Below are positions 34,362 to 41,119 of a DNA stretch of 41,119 nt, in pieces. The stretch is from an uncultured beta proteobacterium (GTDB lineage Bacteria; Pseudomonadota; Gammaproteobacteria; Burkholderiales; Burkholderiaceae_C): NCBI GenBank assembly GCA_903920695.1, contig CAIXNB010000140.1:1-41119 (forward strand), written 5' to 3'. The notes under the pieces are model-generated. The model saw nothing but the letters and a program-made list of their open reading frames with translations, had not been told where the DNA came from and ran no database searches. The translations under genes and the position numbers were made by a program. How positions within the stretch are numbered: the stretch's first letter is position 1; every line of letters starts with the position of its first letter.

Positions 34362-34808
34362 TCAAGTCGGATCGGGCGTGTCGCGTGGGCGGTGCGGACA
34401 CTGGAGCGTGGTGCAGTGGGCGTACAGACTCAAGGCATGGTCGGCGATGGCAAAGCCCTTGGTCTTGGCAACCGCATGCTGGCGCTTCTCGATTTCGGCA
34501 TCAAAGAACTCCTCTACCTTGCCGCAATCGAGGCAAACCAGATGGTCATGGTGCTGTCCGGCGTTGAGTTCATAAACTGCCTTGCCGCTCTCAAAATGGC
34601 TGCGGCTCAGGATGTTGGCCTGTTCGAACTGGGCCAGCACGCGGTAGATCGTCGCCAGGCCGACATCGGATCGCTCCTCCAGCAGCACACGATAGATATC
34701 TTCGGCCGTCAGGTGGCGCCGCGTATTCTTCTGGAAGATTTCCAGTATCTTCAGTCGCGGCAGGGTGGCCTTGAGTCCGGTGCTTTTGAGTTCTTCAATA
34801 TTGGTCAT
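34362..34808 (-). CDS. fur: Ferric uptake regulator
   Basis: 148 residues. N-terminal winged helix ([15 protein letters not shown] ... [19 protein letters not shown]), then the metal-binding dimerisation domain: [25 protein letters not shown] with the HHDH and CxxC metal sites. The C-terminus has another HC...CPH pair. Fe2+-bound Fur represses iron-uptake genes. The gene faces bamE divergently; the order fur / bamE / dapB / exbB / exbD is common in Burkholderiales. I could not identify a clear Fur box in the window, so the exbBD genes are not shown to be Fur-controlled here. Confidence 0.96.
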   Translation of the reverse strand: MTNIEELKSTGLKATLPRLKILEIFQKNTRRHLTAEDIYRVLLEERSDVGLATIYRVLAQFEQANILSRSHFESGKAVYELNAGQHHDHLVCLDCGKVEEFFDAEIEKRQHAVAKTKGFAIADHALSLYAHCTTLQCPHRPRDTPDPT

Positions 34809-34858
34809 GGAGGTCTCTGTCTCGCCAGCGGGTGCTGCGCCCGCGCAGGCACAGCCGG

Positions 34859-34864
34859 TACAAT
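34859..34864 (+). promoter_or_regulatory. Candidate -10 box for bamE
   Basis: TACAAT 34 bp before the bamE ATG, in the 90-bp fur/bamE divergent spacer. No good -35 hexamer at the expected distance, so tentative. Confidence 0.35.
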
Positions 34865-34898
34865 GGCCCGATCATATCGCTACACCTCAATTCAACCC

Positions 34899-35441
34899 AT
34901 GTTTGATCTTCAATGTCGCAGTGCCGGCCTGGTTTTGCTGTTCACGGCTAGCGCCAGCCTGGTGGCTTGTGGTAGCTTGGACGGTGCCAGCAACCGGATT
35001 GCAGGTCTGGTGACGCCCTACAAGATGGACATCGTGCAGGGCAATTTTGTCTCGAAGGAACAGGCGGCGGCCGTCAAACCCGGCATGAGCCGGGCCCAGG
35101 TGCGCGATATTCTGGGCACGCCTTTGCTGACCAGCATCTTCCATGCCGACCGCTGGGACTATGTCTTTACCTTCCAGCGCCAGAGGGTGGAGCCGCAATC
35201 GCGCAGAGTCACGGTGTTTTTCAAGGGTGACGCGCTCGAGCGCATCGAGGCCGATCCTCTGCCGAGCGAGGCCGAGTTCGCCGCTTCACTTGATTCGGGT
35301 CGGCGTTTCGGCAAGGTGCCGGTGCTTCAGTTGTCGGAAGACGAAGTGAAGAATCTGCCGGTGCCGGCCAAGAAGCCCGAGCCCAAACCCCTGCCGCCAC
35401 TGCCAGCGAGCTATCCTGCGCTGGAGTCTGCTGCGCCTTAG
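34899..35441 (+). CDS. bamE: Outer membrane assembly lipoprotein BamE
   Basis: 180 residues from ATG 34899. Lipoprotein signal with ASLVAC and Cys24 as lipid anchor. The SmpA/OmlA domain is clear: YKMDIVQGNFVSKEQAAAVKPGMSRAQVRDILGTPLL then FHADRWDYVFTFQRQ. A Pro/Lys-rich C-terminal tail (PVPAKKPEPKPLPPLP) extends beyond the fold, longer than in E. coli (113 residues) but usual in betaproteobacteria. Component of the BAM complex inserting barrel proteins in the outer membrane. The next gene, dapB, starts 21 bp later. Confidence 0.95.
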   Translation: MFDLQCRSAGLVLLFTASASLVACGSLDGASNRIAGLVTPYKMDIVQGNFVSKEQAAAVKPGMSRAQVRDILGTPLLTSIFHADRWDYVFTFQRQRVEPQSRRVTVFFKGDALERIEADPLPSEAEFAASLDSGRRFGKVPVLQLSEDEVKNLPVPAKKPEPKPLPPLPASYPALESAAP

Positions 35442-35462
35442 CCGTCGACTCAAAGTTTGCGC

Positions 35463-36278
35463 ATGAACGACATGAAGAAGCATCGGATCACGGTCGCCGG
35501 CGCGTCTGGGCGCATGGGGCAGATGCTGATCGAGGCGGTGCGGGCCAGCGGCGACTGCGAGCTGGTCGGCGCGCTGGACCTGGCCACCAGTCCCGCCATC
35601 GGTGTTGACGCGGCGGCATTCCTGGGTCAGCTCAGTGGCGTGTGCATCGACGCTGATCTGCGGCGCGCACTGGCCGGCGCCGATACCCTGATCGATTTCA
35701 CACGGCCCGAAGGCACGTTGGCGCATTTGCGCGTCTGCCGCGAGCTCGGTGTCAAACTGGTGATTGGCACGACTGGCTTCAGCGCTGTGCAGAAAACCGA
35801 GATCGTGGCGGCGGCGCAGGACATCGCCATCGTGATGGCGCCCAACATGAGCGTCGGCGTTAATGTCACGCTGAAACTGCTGGAGATGGCCGCCAAAGCC
35901 CTGGCCACCGGTTATGACATTGAAATCATCGAAGCGCATCACCGCCACAAGGTCGATGCGCCATCGGGCACCGCGCTCAAGATGGGCGAGGTGATTGCCG
36001 ACGCGCTCGGACGTGATCTGAAAGAATGCGCCGTCTATGCGCGCGAAGGCGTGACCGGCGAGCGCGATCCGTCCTCGATTGGCTTTGCCACGATACGCGG
36101 CGGCGACATCGTCGGCGACCATACCGTGCTGTTTGCGGGCACTGGCGAGCGCATCGAAATCAGCCATAAGTCGTCCAGCCGCGCCACCTATGCCCAGGGC
36201 AGTCTGCGTGCGGCACGCTTTCTGGCCGGTCAGAAAGCGGGTTTGTTCGACATGTTCGACGTCCTTAATTTGAAATGA
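35463..36278 (+). CDS. dapB: 4-hydroxy-tetrahydrodipicolinate reductase
   Basis: 271 residues from ATG 35463 (a second ATG three codons on is possible). [18 protein letters not shown] binds NAD(P)H; VIGTTGFS and [11 protein letters not shown] are conserved; [23 protein letters not shown] is the catalytic signature with the His pair and Lys. It makes tetrahydrodipicolinate in lysine and diaminopimelate synthesis. Its stop overlaps the exbB start by 4 bp (ATGA). Confidence 0.96.
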   Translation: MNDMKKHRITVAGASGRMGQMLIEAVRASGDCELVGALDLATSPAIGVDAAAFLGQLSGVCIDADLRRALAGADTLIDFTRPEGTLAHLRVCRELGVKLVIGTTGFSAVQKTEIVAAAQDIAIVMAPNMSVGVNVTLKLLEMAAKALATGYDIEIIEAHHRHKVDAPSGTALKMGEVIADALGRDLKECAVYAREGVTGERDPSSIGFATIRGGDIVGDHTVLFAGTGERIEISHKSSSRATYAQGSLRAARFLAGQKAGLFDMFDVLNLK

Positions 36279-36931
36279 ACGCGGCGCAGCTGTTCTGGCA
36301 GGGCGATGGCCTCACCAAGGGCGTGGCCTTGCTGTTGCTGGCCATGTCGGTCAGCAGCTGGGTCGTCATCCTGTGGAAGGTCTGGCTGTTGCAGCGTGCC
36401 GCTGGCGATGTGACGCGCTGCGTGGCTGTTTTCTGGCAATCCGAGACGGTCGACACCGCGCTGCCCCGGCTCCAAGCTTTTGACCGCGCCGGTCTCGTTG
36501 TCCCGCTGCTGTTGGCAAGCCGAATCGATGGTCAGGGCACGCTGGCAGCCGCCGGCGACAGGTCGCAGCAGTTGACCCGCGTGCTGCGCGACGCCTTGCA
36601 TGCGGCCCTGCACAAATTGCAATACGGCCAGGTCCTGCTCGCCACGGTCGGCTCGATTGCGCCTTTTGTTGGTCTACTGGGCACCGTGTGGGGCATCTAC
36701 CATGCGCTGATCGGCATTGCCGGCGCTGGCCAGATCACGATCGACAAGATTTCCGGCCCGGTCGGCGAGGCCCTGATCATGACCGCCGCTGGTCTGGCCG
36801 TGGCGATTCCGGCAGTGCTGGCCTACAACGTGTTTGGCCGTTTGATCGGACGCATCGAGGCCGAACTCGAAGGCTTCGCGCGCGACCTGCGCGCGCTGCT
36901 GGCCGGAACGCGACCGGGTGAGGTCGAATAG
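36275..36931 (+). CDS. exbB: MotA/TolQ/ExbB proton channel family protein
   Basis: 218 residues with three membrane helices (about 14-34, 115-137 and 160-182), a short N-terminal part and a large cytoplasmic loop. The conserved helix 2/3 core reads [24 protein letters not shown] and [24 protein letters not shown]. ExbB pentamers with ExbD use the proton gradient to energise TonB-dependent outer-membrane uptake. Coupled to dapB by a 4-bp overlap and followed 1 bp after its stop by exbD. A TolQ role is possible, but no tolA/tolB is present. Confidence 0.92.
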   Translation: MNAAQLFWQGDGLTKGVALLLLAMSVSSWVVILWKVWLLQRAAGDVTRCVAVFWQSETVDTALPRLQAFDRAGLVVPLLLASRIDGQGTLAAAGDRSQQLTRVLRDALHAALHKLQYGQVLLATVGSIAPFVGLLGTVWGIYHALIGIAGAGQITIDKISGPVGEALIMTAAGLAVAIPAVLAYNVFGRLIGRIEAELEGFARDLRALLAGTRPGEVE

Positions 36932-36932
36932 C

Positions 36933-37385
36933 ATGGCGTTTGGCCGCTTCGAGCGCTCGGCGGGCGCGCAGCCGATGAGCGAGATCAACGTCACGCCGCT
37001 GGTCGACGTGATGCTGGTGCTGGTGGTGATTCTGATCATCACGGCGCCCTTGCTGGCCAGTTCAATCAAGCTTGATCTGCCGCGTACCGATGCCGCCAAA
37101 GCCGGCGAGGCACCGAAGTTTGTCGCGCTGGTCGTCGATAAGTCCGGCCAGGTCTTTCTCGACGACAAACCGTTGGCCATCGAGGCCTTGGCGATTGCGC
37201 TGGCGCAGACCGCCAAATCCAATCCTGACACCGAAGTGCAACTGCGCGCCGATGCCGCCGTACCCTATGGCCGGATTGTCGAAGTGATGGGGACGGCGCA
37301 ACAGGCTGGATTGAACCGGATCGGTTTTGTTGCCGATCCTGTGCGCCAGAGTTCGCCCGACGGGTCGACTCGCGCCAAACCCTAA
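36933..37385 (+). CDS. exbD: ExbD/TolR family biopolymer transport protein
   Basis: 150 residues from ATG 36933, one base after the exbB stop; an upstream in-frame start at 36918 lies inside exbB and is less likely. Cytoplasmic N-terminus with MSEINVTPLVDVMLVLVVIL: one membrane helix carrying the essential proton-accepting Asp25. The periplasmic domain (VVDKSGQVFLDDKPLAIEAL, VQLRADAAVPYGRIVEVMGTAQQAGLNRIGFV) is typical. Partner of ExbB. No tonB gene is next to it. Confidence 0.94.
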   Translation: MAFGRFERSAGAQPMSEINVTPLVDVMLVLVVILIITAPLLASSIKLDLPRTDAAKAGEAPKFVALVVDKSGQVFLDDKPLAIEALAIALAQTAKSNPDTEVQLRADAAVPYGRIVEVMGTAQQAGLNRIGFVADPVRQSSPDGSTRAKP

Positions 37386-37429
37386 AATCGGCTGCTTGCG
37401 GTCCCTTGATCGCCCGAGAGTAAATTTAC

Positions 37430-40084
37430 ATGCAAGAAAAATACAGCCATCTCGACGTTGAACAAGCCGCCCACAACCATTGGACGGCGCGTGACGCCTA
37501 CCGTGTCAGCGAGGACACGTCGAAGAAGAAGTTCTACGCCTGCTCCATGCTGCCCTACCCGAGCGGCAAGCTGCACATGGGCCATGTGCGCAACTACACC
37601 ATCAACGACATGCTGACGCGCCAGTTGCGCATGAATGGCTACAACGTGCTGATGCCCATGGGCTGGGACGCTTTTGGTCTGCCAGCCGAGAATGCGGCTT
37701 TGAAAAACGGTGTGCCGCCGGCCAAGTGGACCTACGAGAACATCGCCTACATGAAGACGCAGATGCAGTCCATGGGGCTGGCGATTGACTGGTCGCGCGA
37801 GGTTGCTACCTGCGACCCCAGCTACTACAAATGGAACCAGTGGCTGTTCCTGAAGATGCTGGAAAAAGGCATCGCCTATCGCAAGACCCAGGTCGTTAAC
37901 TGGGACCCGGTGGACCAGACCGTGCTGGCCAACGAGCAGGTGATTGACGGCAAGGGCTGGCGCACCGGCGCTGTCGTGGAAAAGCGCGAAATCCCCGGTT
38001 ACTACCTCAAGATCACCGACTACGCCGAAGAACTGCTTGAGCACGTGCAAACCGGTCTGCCGGGCTGGCCCGAGCGCGTCAAACTGATGCAGGAAAACTG
38101 GATCGGCAAGTCTGAAGGCGTGCGCTTTGCCTTCCCGCACGATATCCGGGAGAGCAGCGGCAAACTGATTGGCGCCGGCCGCATGTACGTCTTCACGACG
38201 CGCGCCGACACCATCATGGGCGTGACCTTTTGCGCCGTTGCGCCCGAGCATCCGCTGGCCACGCATGCGGCCCAAAGCAACCCGAAGCTGGCCGCCTTCA
38301 TCGAAGAATGCGCGCGCGGTGGCACGACCGAGGCCGAACTCGCGGTGCGCGAAAAAGAAGGCATGCCCTCGGGCCTGTTCGTCACCCATCCGCTGAGCGG
38401 CCACAAGATTGAAGTCTGGGTTGGCAATTACGTGCTGATGAGCTATGGCGACGGCGCGGTGATGGGCGTGCCGGCGCACGACGAGCGTGATTTTGCCTTT
38501 GCCAAGAAGTACGGCATTGACATCATTGAAGTCGTGCTGATCGACGGCCTGACTTTCGATTACGACCAGTGGCATGACTGGTACGGCGACAAGCAGCGCG
38601 GCGTCACCATCAACTCCGACAGCTTCAGCGGCCTGGCCTTTGAAGACGCGGTCAATGCCGTCAGCCACGCCTTGCAGCAAAAGGGTCTTGGCGAGAAAAA
38701 GATCACCTGGCGCCTGCGCGACTGGGGTGTCAGCCGCCAGCGCTACTGGGGCACGCCGATTCCCATCATCCATTGCCCCGAGCATGGCGCCGTGCCGGTG
38801 CCTGAGAAAGACCTGCCGGTGATCCTGCCGCAGGACTGCGTGCCCGATGGTTCCGGTAACCCGCTCAACAAGCACGAAGCTTTTCACGCCGGCGTGGTCT
38901 GTCCGATCTGTGGCGTCGCGGCGCGGCGCGAGACCGACACCATGGACACCTTTGTGGACTCCAGTTGGTACTACATGCGCTACTGCGACCCGAAGAACGC
39001 GCAGGCCATGGTGGCCGAAGGCGCGGCCTACTGGATGCCGATGGATCAGTACATTGGCGGCATCGAACACGCCATCCTGCACCTGCTGTACGCACGCTTC
39101 TGGACCAAGGTGATGCGCGATCTCGGACTGGTCAAGGTCGACGAACCCTTTACCAAGCTGCTGACCCAGGGCATGGTGCTCAACCACATTTACTCGCGCA
39201 AGTCGGACAAGGGCGGCATCGAGTATTTCTGGCCGGCCGAGGTCGAAGATATTCAGGACGCCGCAGGCAAGGTGACGGGTGCCAAATTGAAGCAGGCCAA
39301 GGGCGATCTGCCGGCCGGCACGCTGATCACCTACGAAGGTCTGGGCACCATGAGCAAGTCCAAGAACAATGGCGTTGATCCGCAGGACCTGATCGAGAAA
39401 TACGGGGCCGACACCGCGCGTCTGTACACCATGTTCACGGCGCCGCCCGAGGCCACGCTGGAGTGGAACGACGCGGCGGTCGAAGGTTCGCACCGCTTCC
39501 TGCGCCGGGTCTGGAATTTTGCCGTCAAGCAAAGCAACAGGGCGGGTTCGGCTGCGCCCGGTCAGGACGCAGCCTACAGCAAGGAAGCCAAAGCTCTGCG
39601 GCGTGAAATCCACACCGTCTTCAAGCAGGTCGATTACGACTACCAGCGCATGCAGTACAACACGGTGGTGTCGGGCGCGATGAAGATGCTCAACGCGCTG
39701 GAAGACTTTGCCGACGATGGCAGTGCCGGCAGCGGCGCTGCGCTGCGCGAATGCCTGGGCATCCTGCTGCGCGCCATTTATCCGGCGACACCGCACCTGG
39801 CCCACGCGCTATGGCTCGAACTCGCTTATGCCGCCGAGTTCGGCGACCTGCTCGATGCGCCCTGGCCGAAAGCCGACGAAGCGGCCTTGCAGCAGGACGA
39901 GATCGAACTCGTGCTGCAGATCAATGGCAAGCTGCGCGGTGCCATCGTGGTACCGGCTGGCGCCTCGCGCGAGCAGATCGAAAGCATTGCGATTGAGAGT
40001 GAGGTGTTTCAGAAGCTCGCCGGTGGTCAGGCCATCCGCAAGGTGATCATCGTGCCGGGCCGGCTGGTCAACGTTGTGGTCTGA
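37430..40084 (+). CDS. leuS: Leucyl-tRNA synthetase
   Basis: 884 residues, bacterial LeuRS length. HIGH-type motif [15 protein letters not shown] near the N-terminus; editing (CP1) domain with [20 protein letters not shown] and [40 protein letters not shown]; zinc-region [20 protein letters not shown]; and the KMSKS-type loop [12 protein letters not shown]. It charges tRNA-Leu and edits mischarged products. A TAAAAT overlapping the exbD stop (37383-37388) may be a promoter -10, but no -35 is evident. Followed by lptE after 11 bp, the usual leuS-lptE (holA) pairing. Confidence 0.98.
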   Translation: MQEKYSHLDVEQAAHNHWTARDAYRVSEDTSKKKFYACSMLPYPSGKLHMGHVRNYTINDMLTRQLRMNGYNVLMPMGWDAFGLPAENAALKNGVPPAKWTYENIAYMKTQMQSMGLAIDWSREVATCDPSYYKWNQWLFLKMLEKGIAYRKTQVVNWDPVDQTVLANEQVIDGKGWRTGAVVEKREIPGYYLKITDYAEELLEHVQTGLPGWPERVKLMQENWIGKSEGVRFAFPHDIRESSGKLIGAGRMYVFTTRADTIMGVTFCAVAPEHPLATHAAQSNPKLAAFIEECARGGTTEAELAVREKEGMPSGLFVTHPLSGHKIEVWVGNYVLMSYGDGAVMGVPAHDERDFAFAKKYGIDIIEVVLIDGLTFDYDQWHDWYGDKQRGVTINSDSFSGLAFEDAVNAVSHALQQKGLGEKKITWRLRDWGVSRQRYWGTPIPIIHCPEHGAVPVPEKDLPVILPQDCVPDGSGNPLNKHEAFHAGVVCPICGVAARRETDTMDTFVDSSWYYMRYCDPKNAQAMVAEGAAYWMPMDQYIGGIEHAILHLLYARFWTKVMRDLGLVKVDEPFTKLLTQGMVLNHIYSRKSDKGGIEYFWPAEVEDIQDAAGKVTGAKLKQAKGDLPAGTLITYEGLGTMSKSKNNGVDPQDLIEKYGADTARLYTMFTAPPEATLEWNDAAVEGSHRFLRRVWNFAVKQSNRAGSAAPGQDAAYSKEAKALRREIHTVFKQVDYDYQRMQYNTVVSGAMKMLNALEDFADDGSAGSGAALRECLGILLRAIYPATPHLAHALWLELAYAAEFGDLLDAPWPKADEAALQQDEIELVLQINGKLRGAIVVPAGASREQIESIAIESEVFQKLAGGQAIRKVIIVPGRLVNVVV

Positions 40085-40095
40085 GGCGCAAACCG

Positions 40096-40596
40096 ATGCA
40101 ACGCCGCTCTGTTATTGCGCTGATCGGGCTGTCTGCCGTGGCCGCTTTGTCCGGCTGCGGCTTCAAGCTGCGCGGCGTCCAGAATTTCGCCTTCAAGACG
40201 CTGGCGGTCATGCCCAATCCGGGCGGCCCCGTTGCCGTGGAATTGCGGCGCTCCATTGGTGCGGCCGTGCACGTGCTGAGCGTCGATGAGCCGCTGGCGC
40301 AGGCGCAACTGGTGCTAGACATCCTGCAGGAGCAGCGTGAAAAAATCGTGGTCGGTGTCAACAGTTCGGGGCAGGTGCGCGAGTATCAACTGCGCATCCG
40401 GGTCAAGTTCAGGGTCGGCACGCCACAGGGCAAGGAATTCACACCTGAGAGCGAAATCCTGCTGACGCGTGACATCAGTTTCAATGAATCCGTGGTGCTG
40501 GCCAAGGAGGCGGAAGAGGCCTTGCTCTACCGCGACATGCAGACCGACGTTGTCCAGCAATTGCTGCGGCGGCTGGCGATGATTCGGGTCGATTGA
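40096..40596 (+). CDS. lptE: LPS-assembly lipoprotein LptE
   Basis: 166 residues. Signal peptide with lipobox ALSGC (Cys21) followed by GFKLRG, the conserved first residues of LptE (CGFxLRG). FAFKTLAVMPN, ELRRSIGAAV, LVLDILQEQREKIVVGVNSSGQVREYQLR and EILLTRDISFNESVVLAKEAEEALLYRDM follow the family layout. LptE plugs the LptD barrel and helps deliver lipopolysaccharide to the outer leaflet. It follows leuS as in most proteobacteria. holA, which normally comes next, is not found; repeat elements begin about 90 bp downstream instead. Confidence 0.95.
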   Translation: MQRRSVIALIGLSAVAALSGCGFKLRGVQNFAFKTLAVMPNPGGPVAVELRRSIGAAVHVLSVDEPLAQAQLVLDILQEQREKIVVGVNSSGQVREYQLRIRVKFRVGTPQGKEFTPESEILLTRDISFNESVVLAKEAEEALLYRDMQTDVVQQLLRRLAMIRVD

Positions 40597-40688
40597 AGTC
40601 TTCGCGTGGACTTGCCTGCACGCTGATTTAACTTCGTTTCCCCTGTTACCTTTTTTCGGATGTTTGATTCCCCCCCTTATCCCCCCCG

Positions 40689-40720
40689 CCCCTTTTCACC
40701 CCCGCCGGGGCGAAAAGGGG
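40689..40720. repeat. GC-rich hairpin downstream of lptE
   Basis: CCCCTTTTC (40689-40697) pairs perfectly with GAAAAGGGG (40712-40720), and CCCC/GGGG can pair inside. Its 3' arm overlaps the left end of the next inverted-repeat element. Of the kind found as intergenic CCCCTCxCCC...GGG repeats; could end the leuS-lptE transcript. Confidence 0.55.
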
Positions 40721-40894
40721 AGCCTCATTTGGCCGCGTGTGAAAGGGAAGAAGTACCCGCGCCACTGCGCGCTGCAGGTGAACGACAACAAAGCACGGAC
40801 CTTAGAGGTGTCGACAAGTCAACAAGAAGCAACGGTCAAAGCATTTCGCGAAGCACTTCACACCTTCAAAGACGCGGCCAAATGAGGCTCCCCT
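40716..40894. mobile_element. 179-bp element with perfect 23-bp terminal inverted repeats (MITE-like)
   Basis: Bases 40716-40738 and 40872-40894 are exact inverted copies (23 bp; core GAGCCTCATTTGGCCGCGT). The 133 bp between them are not self-complementary. A plus-strand frame crosses it and ends inside the right repeat (KAFREALHTFKDAAK then TGA); I do not recognise it. Size and exact termini suggest a non-autonomous mobile element or an inverted duplication flanking a gene fragment. No target duplication is obvious. Confidence 0.5.
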
Positions 40895-41119
40895 CGGGTT
40901 ATTGGGGTCAGACACCAATTTCGCTGCGGCGTGAAACGCCGCAACCTGCGGTAACGCCGAAGGCGTTGCGAATTTGGGCTCTGACCCCAAAAACCCTGGC
41001 AGCATCAGCTGTGGAAACGGGTTGTAGTAAGCGGCCGATTTTTCGATCACGCCGTCCAGCCCCTTGCCGCCCGTGGGCGTGCGCGCAATCTCGGCAAACA
41101 TCGCTTTGCCAATCGCACC
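40802..41119 (-). pseudogene. 3' part of an unidentified gene, probably cut by repeat insertion
   Basis: A minus-strand frame enters from the right edge and stops at 40802. The first 43 residues (GAIGKAMFAEIARTPTGGKG through KSAAYYNPFPQLMLPG) look like ordinary protein. From base 40990 on the frame runs through the GGGGTCAGA element and then the 179-bp element, giving LGSEPKFATPSALPQ and a tail that is clearly repeat translation. The natural C-terminus has therefore probably been lost or replaced. I do not recognise the family; the upstream part lies outside the window. Confidence 0.5.
40902..40990. repeat. 89-bp structured palindromic element with GGGGTCAGA arms
   Basis: Arms 40902-40924 and 40968-40990 are inverted copies at 20 of 23 positions (TTGGGGTCAGA at the tips). 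Inside are two perfect hairpins with GAA loops: TGCGGCGT/ACGCCGCA (40925-40943) and AACGCC/GGCGTT (40953-40967). Arms of this type often flank REP-associated tyrosine transposase genes; here no transposase is present, so this is probably a non-autonomous copy. Confidence 0.6.

Noticed and set aside
37382..39805. 807-codon minus-strand open frame
   Set aside because: Antisense to leuS; an artefact of high GC and codon bias in the true gene, with no recognisable domain.
40664..40885. 73-codon plus-strand frame inside the inverted-repeat element
   Set aside because: Starts in the C-rich hairpin and is bounded by repeats. The last part looks protein-like, but there is no RBS or family match, so it is noted only under the element.
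1..41119. tRNA or rRNA genes and CRISPR arrays
   Set aside because: No cloverleaf-like sequence, rRNA signature or regularly spaced direct repeats were seen by reading; an automated tRNA scan was not possible.

Overview
The window reads as a chromosomal segment of a GC-rich betaproteobacterium, most likely Burkholderiales and Comamonadaceae-like (Rhodoferax/Polaromonas type). This is inferred from gene order, not from a search: uvrA / MFS / ssb, tsaB-rimI-udg, hpf-ptsN-hprK and fur / bamE-dapB-exbB-exbD-leuS-lptE are arrangements typical of that order, and a Bug-type periplasmic receptor is present. Most of the sequence is densely packed core genome; accessory material sits at both ends and in one repeat-rich gap.

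1-1.7 kb (accessory): the tail of an operon encoding an MqsA-type antitoxin (zinc finger plus helix-turn-helix plus a C-terminal extension) overlapping a SecB-like chaperone. This looks like the end of a toxin-antitoxin-chaperone (TAC) system whose toxin would lie left of the window. An IS21-family remnant begins a few bases after the chaperone stop codon and runs into a decapitated glycosyltransferase gene.

1.7-6 kb: envelope genes on the minus strand (OmpW porin, a lipoprotein alpha/beta hydrolase, a SemiSWEET transporter, the penicillin-binding protein DacB). 5.9-8.9 kb: a tightly overlapping plus-strand operon (EamA exporter, tsaB, rimI, family 4 uracil-DNA glycosylase). 8.9-11.3 kb: the type II secretion accessory pair gspA-gspB. 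11.3-18.2 kb: pyrF, a second EamA exporter, uvrA, an MFS transporter and ssb. 18.2-19.5 kb: a heme oxygenase coupled to a conserved-looking protein I cannot name. 19.6-22.7 kb: mnmA, an SDR-fold protein lacking the catalytic tyrosine, and a Bug receptor.

22.8-30.4 kb: the proton-pumping transhydrogenase pntAB, fadD, then mtnP, a FucA-like class II aldolase and mtnA. The last three together match a methylthioadenosine salvage route that ends in an aldolase step (the DHAP or methylthio-alkane shunt), rather than the full methionine salvage pathway. 30.4-31.1 kb is a 756-bp gene-free gap with dispersed repeats. 31.1-40.6 kb is core again: corA, hpf, ptsN, hprK, fur, bamE, dapB, exbB, exbD, leuS, lptE.

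40.6-41.1 kb: three stacked repeat structures, including a 179-bp element with perfect 23-bp terminal inverted repeats and a structured element ending in GGGGTCAGA-type arms. The latter appears to have cut the 3' end of an unidentified minus-strand gene that enters from the right edge.

The two observations I rate highest are the probable TAC operon at the left edge and the mtnP-aldolase-mtnA cluster attached to fadD. Next come the heme-oxygenase partner protein, the tyrosine-less SDR and the inverted-repeat element at the right end.
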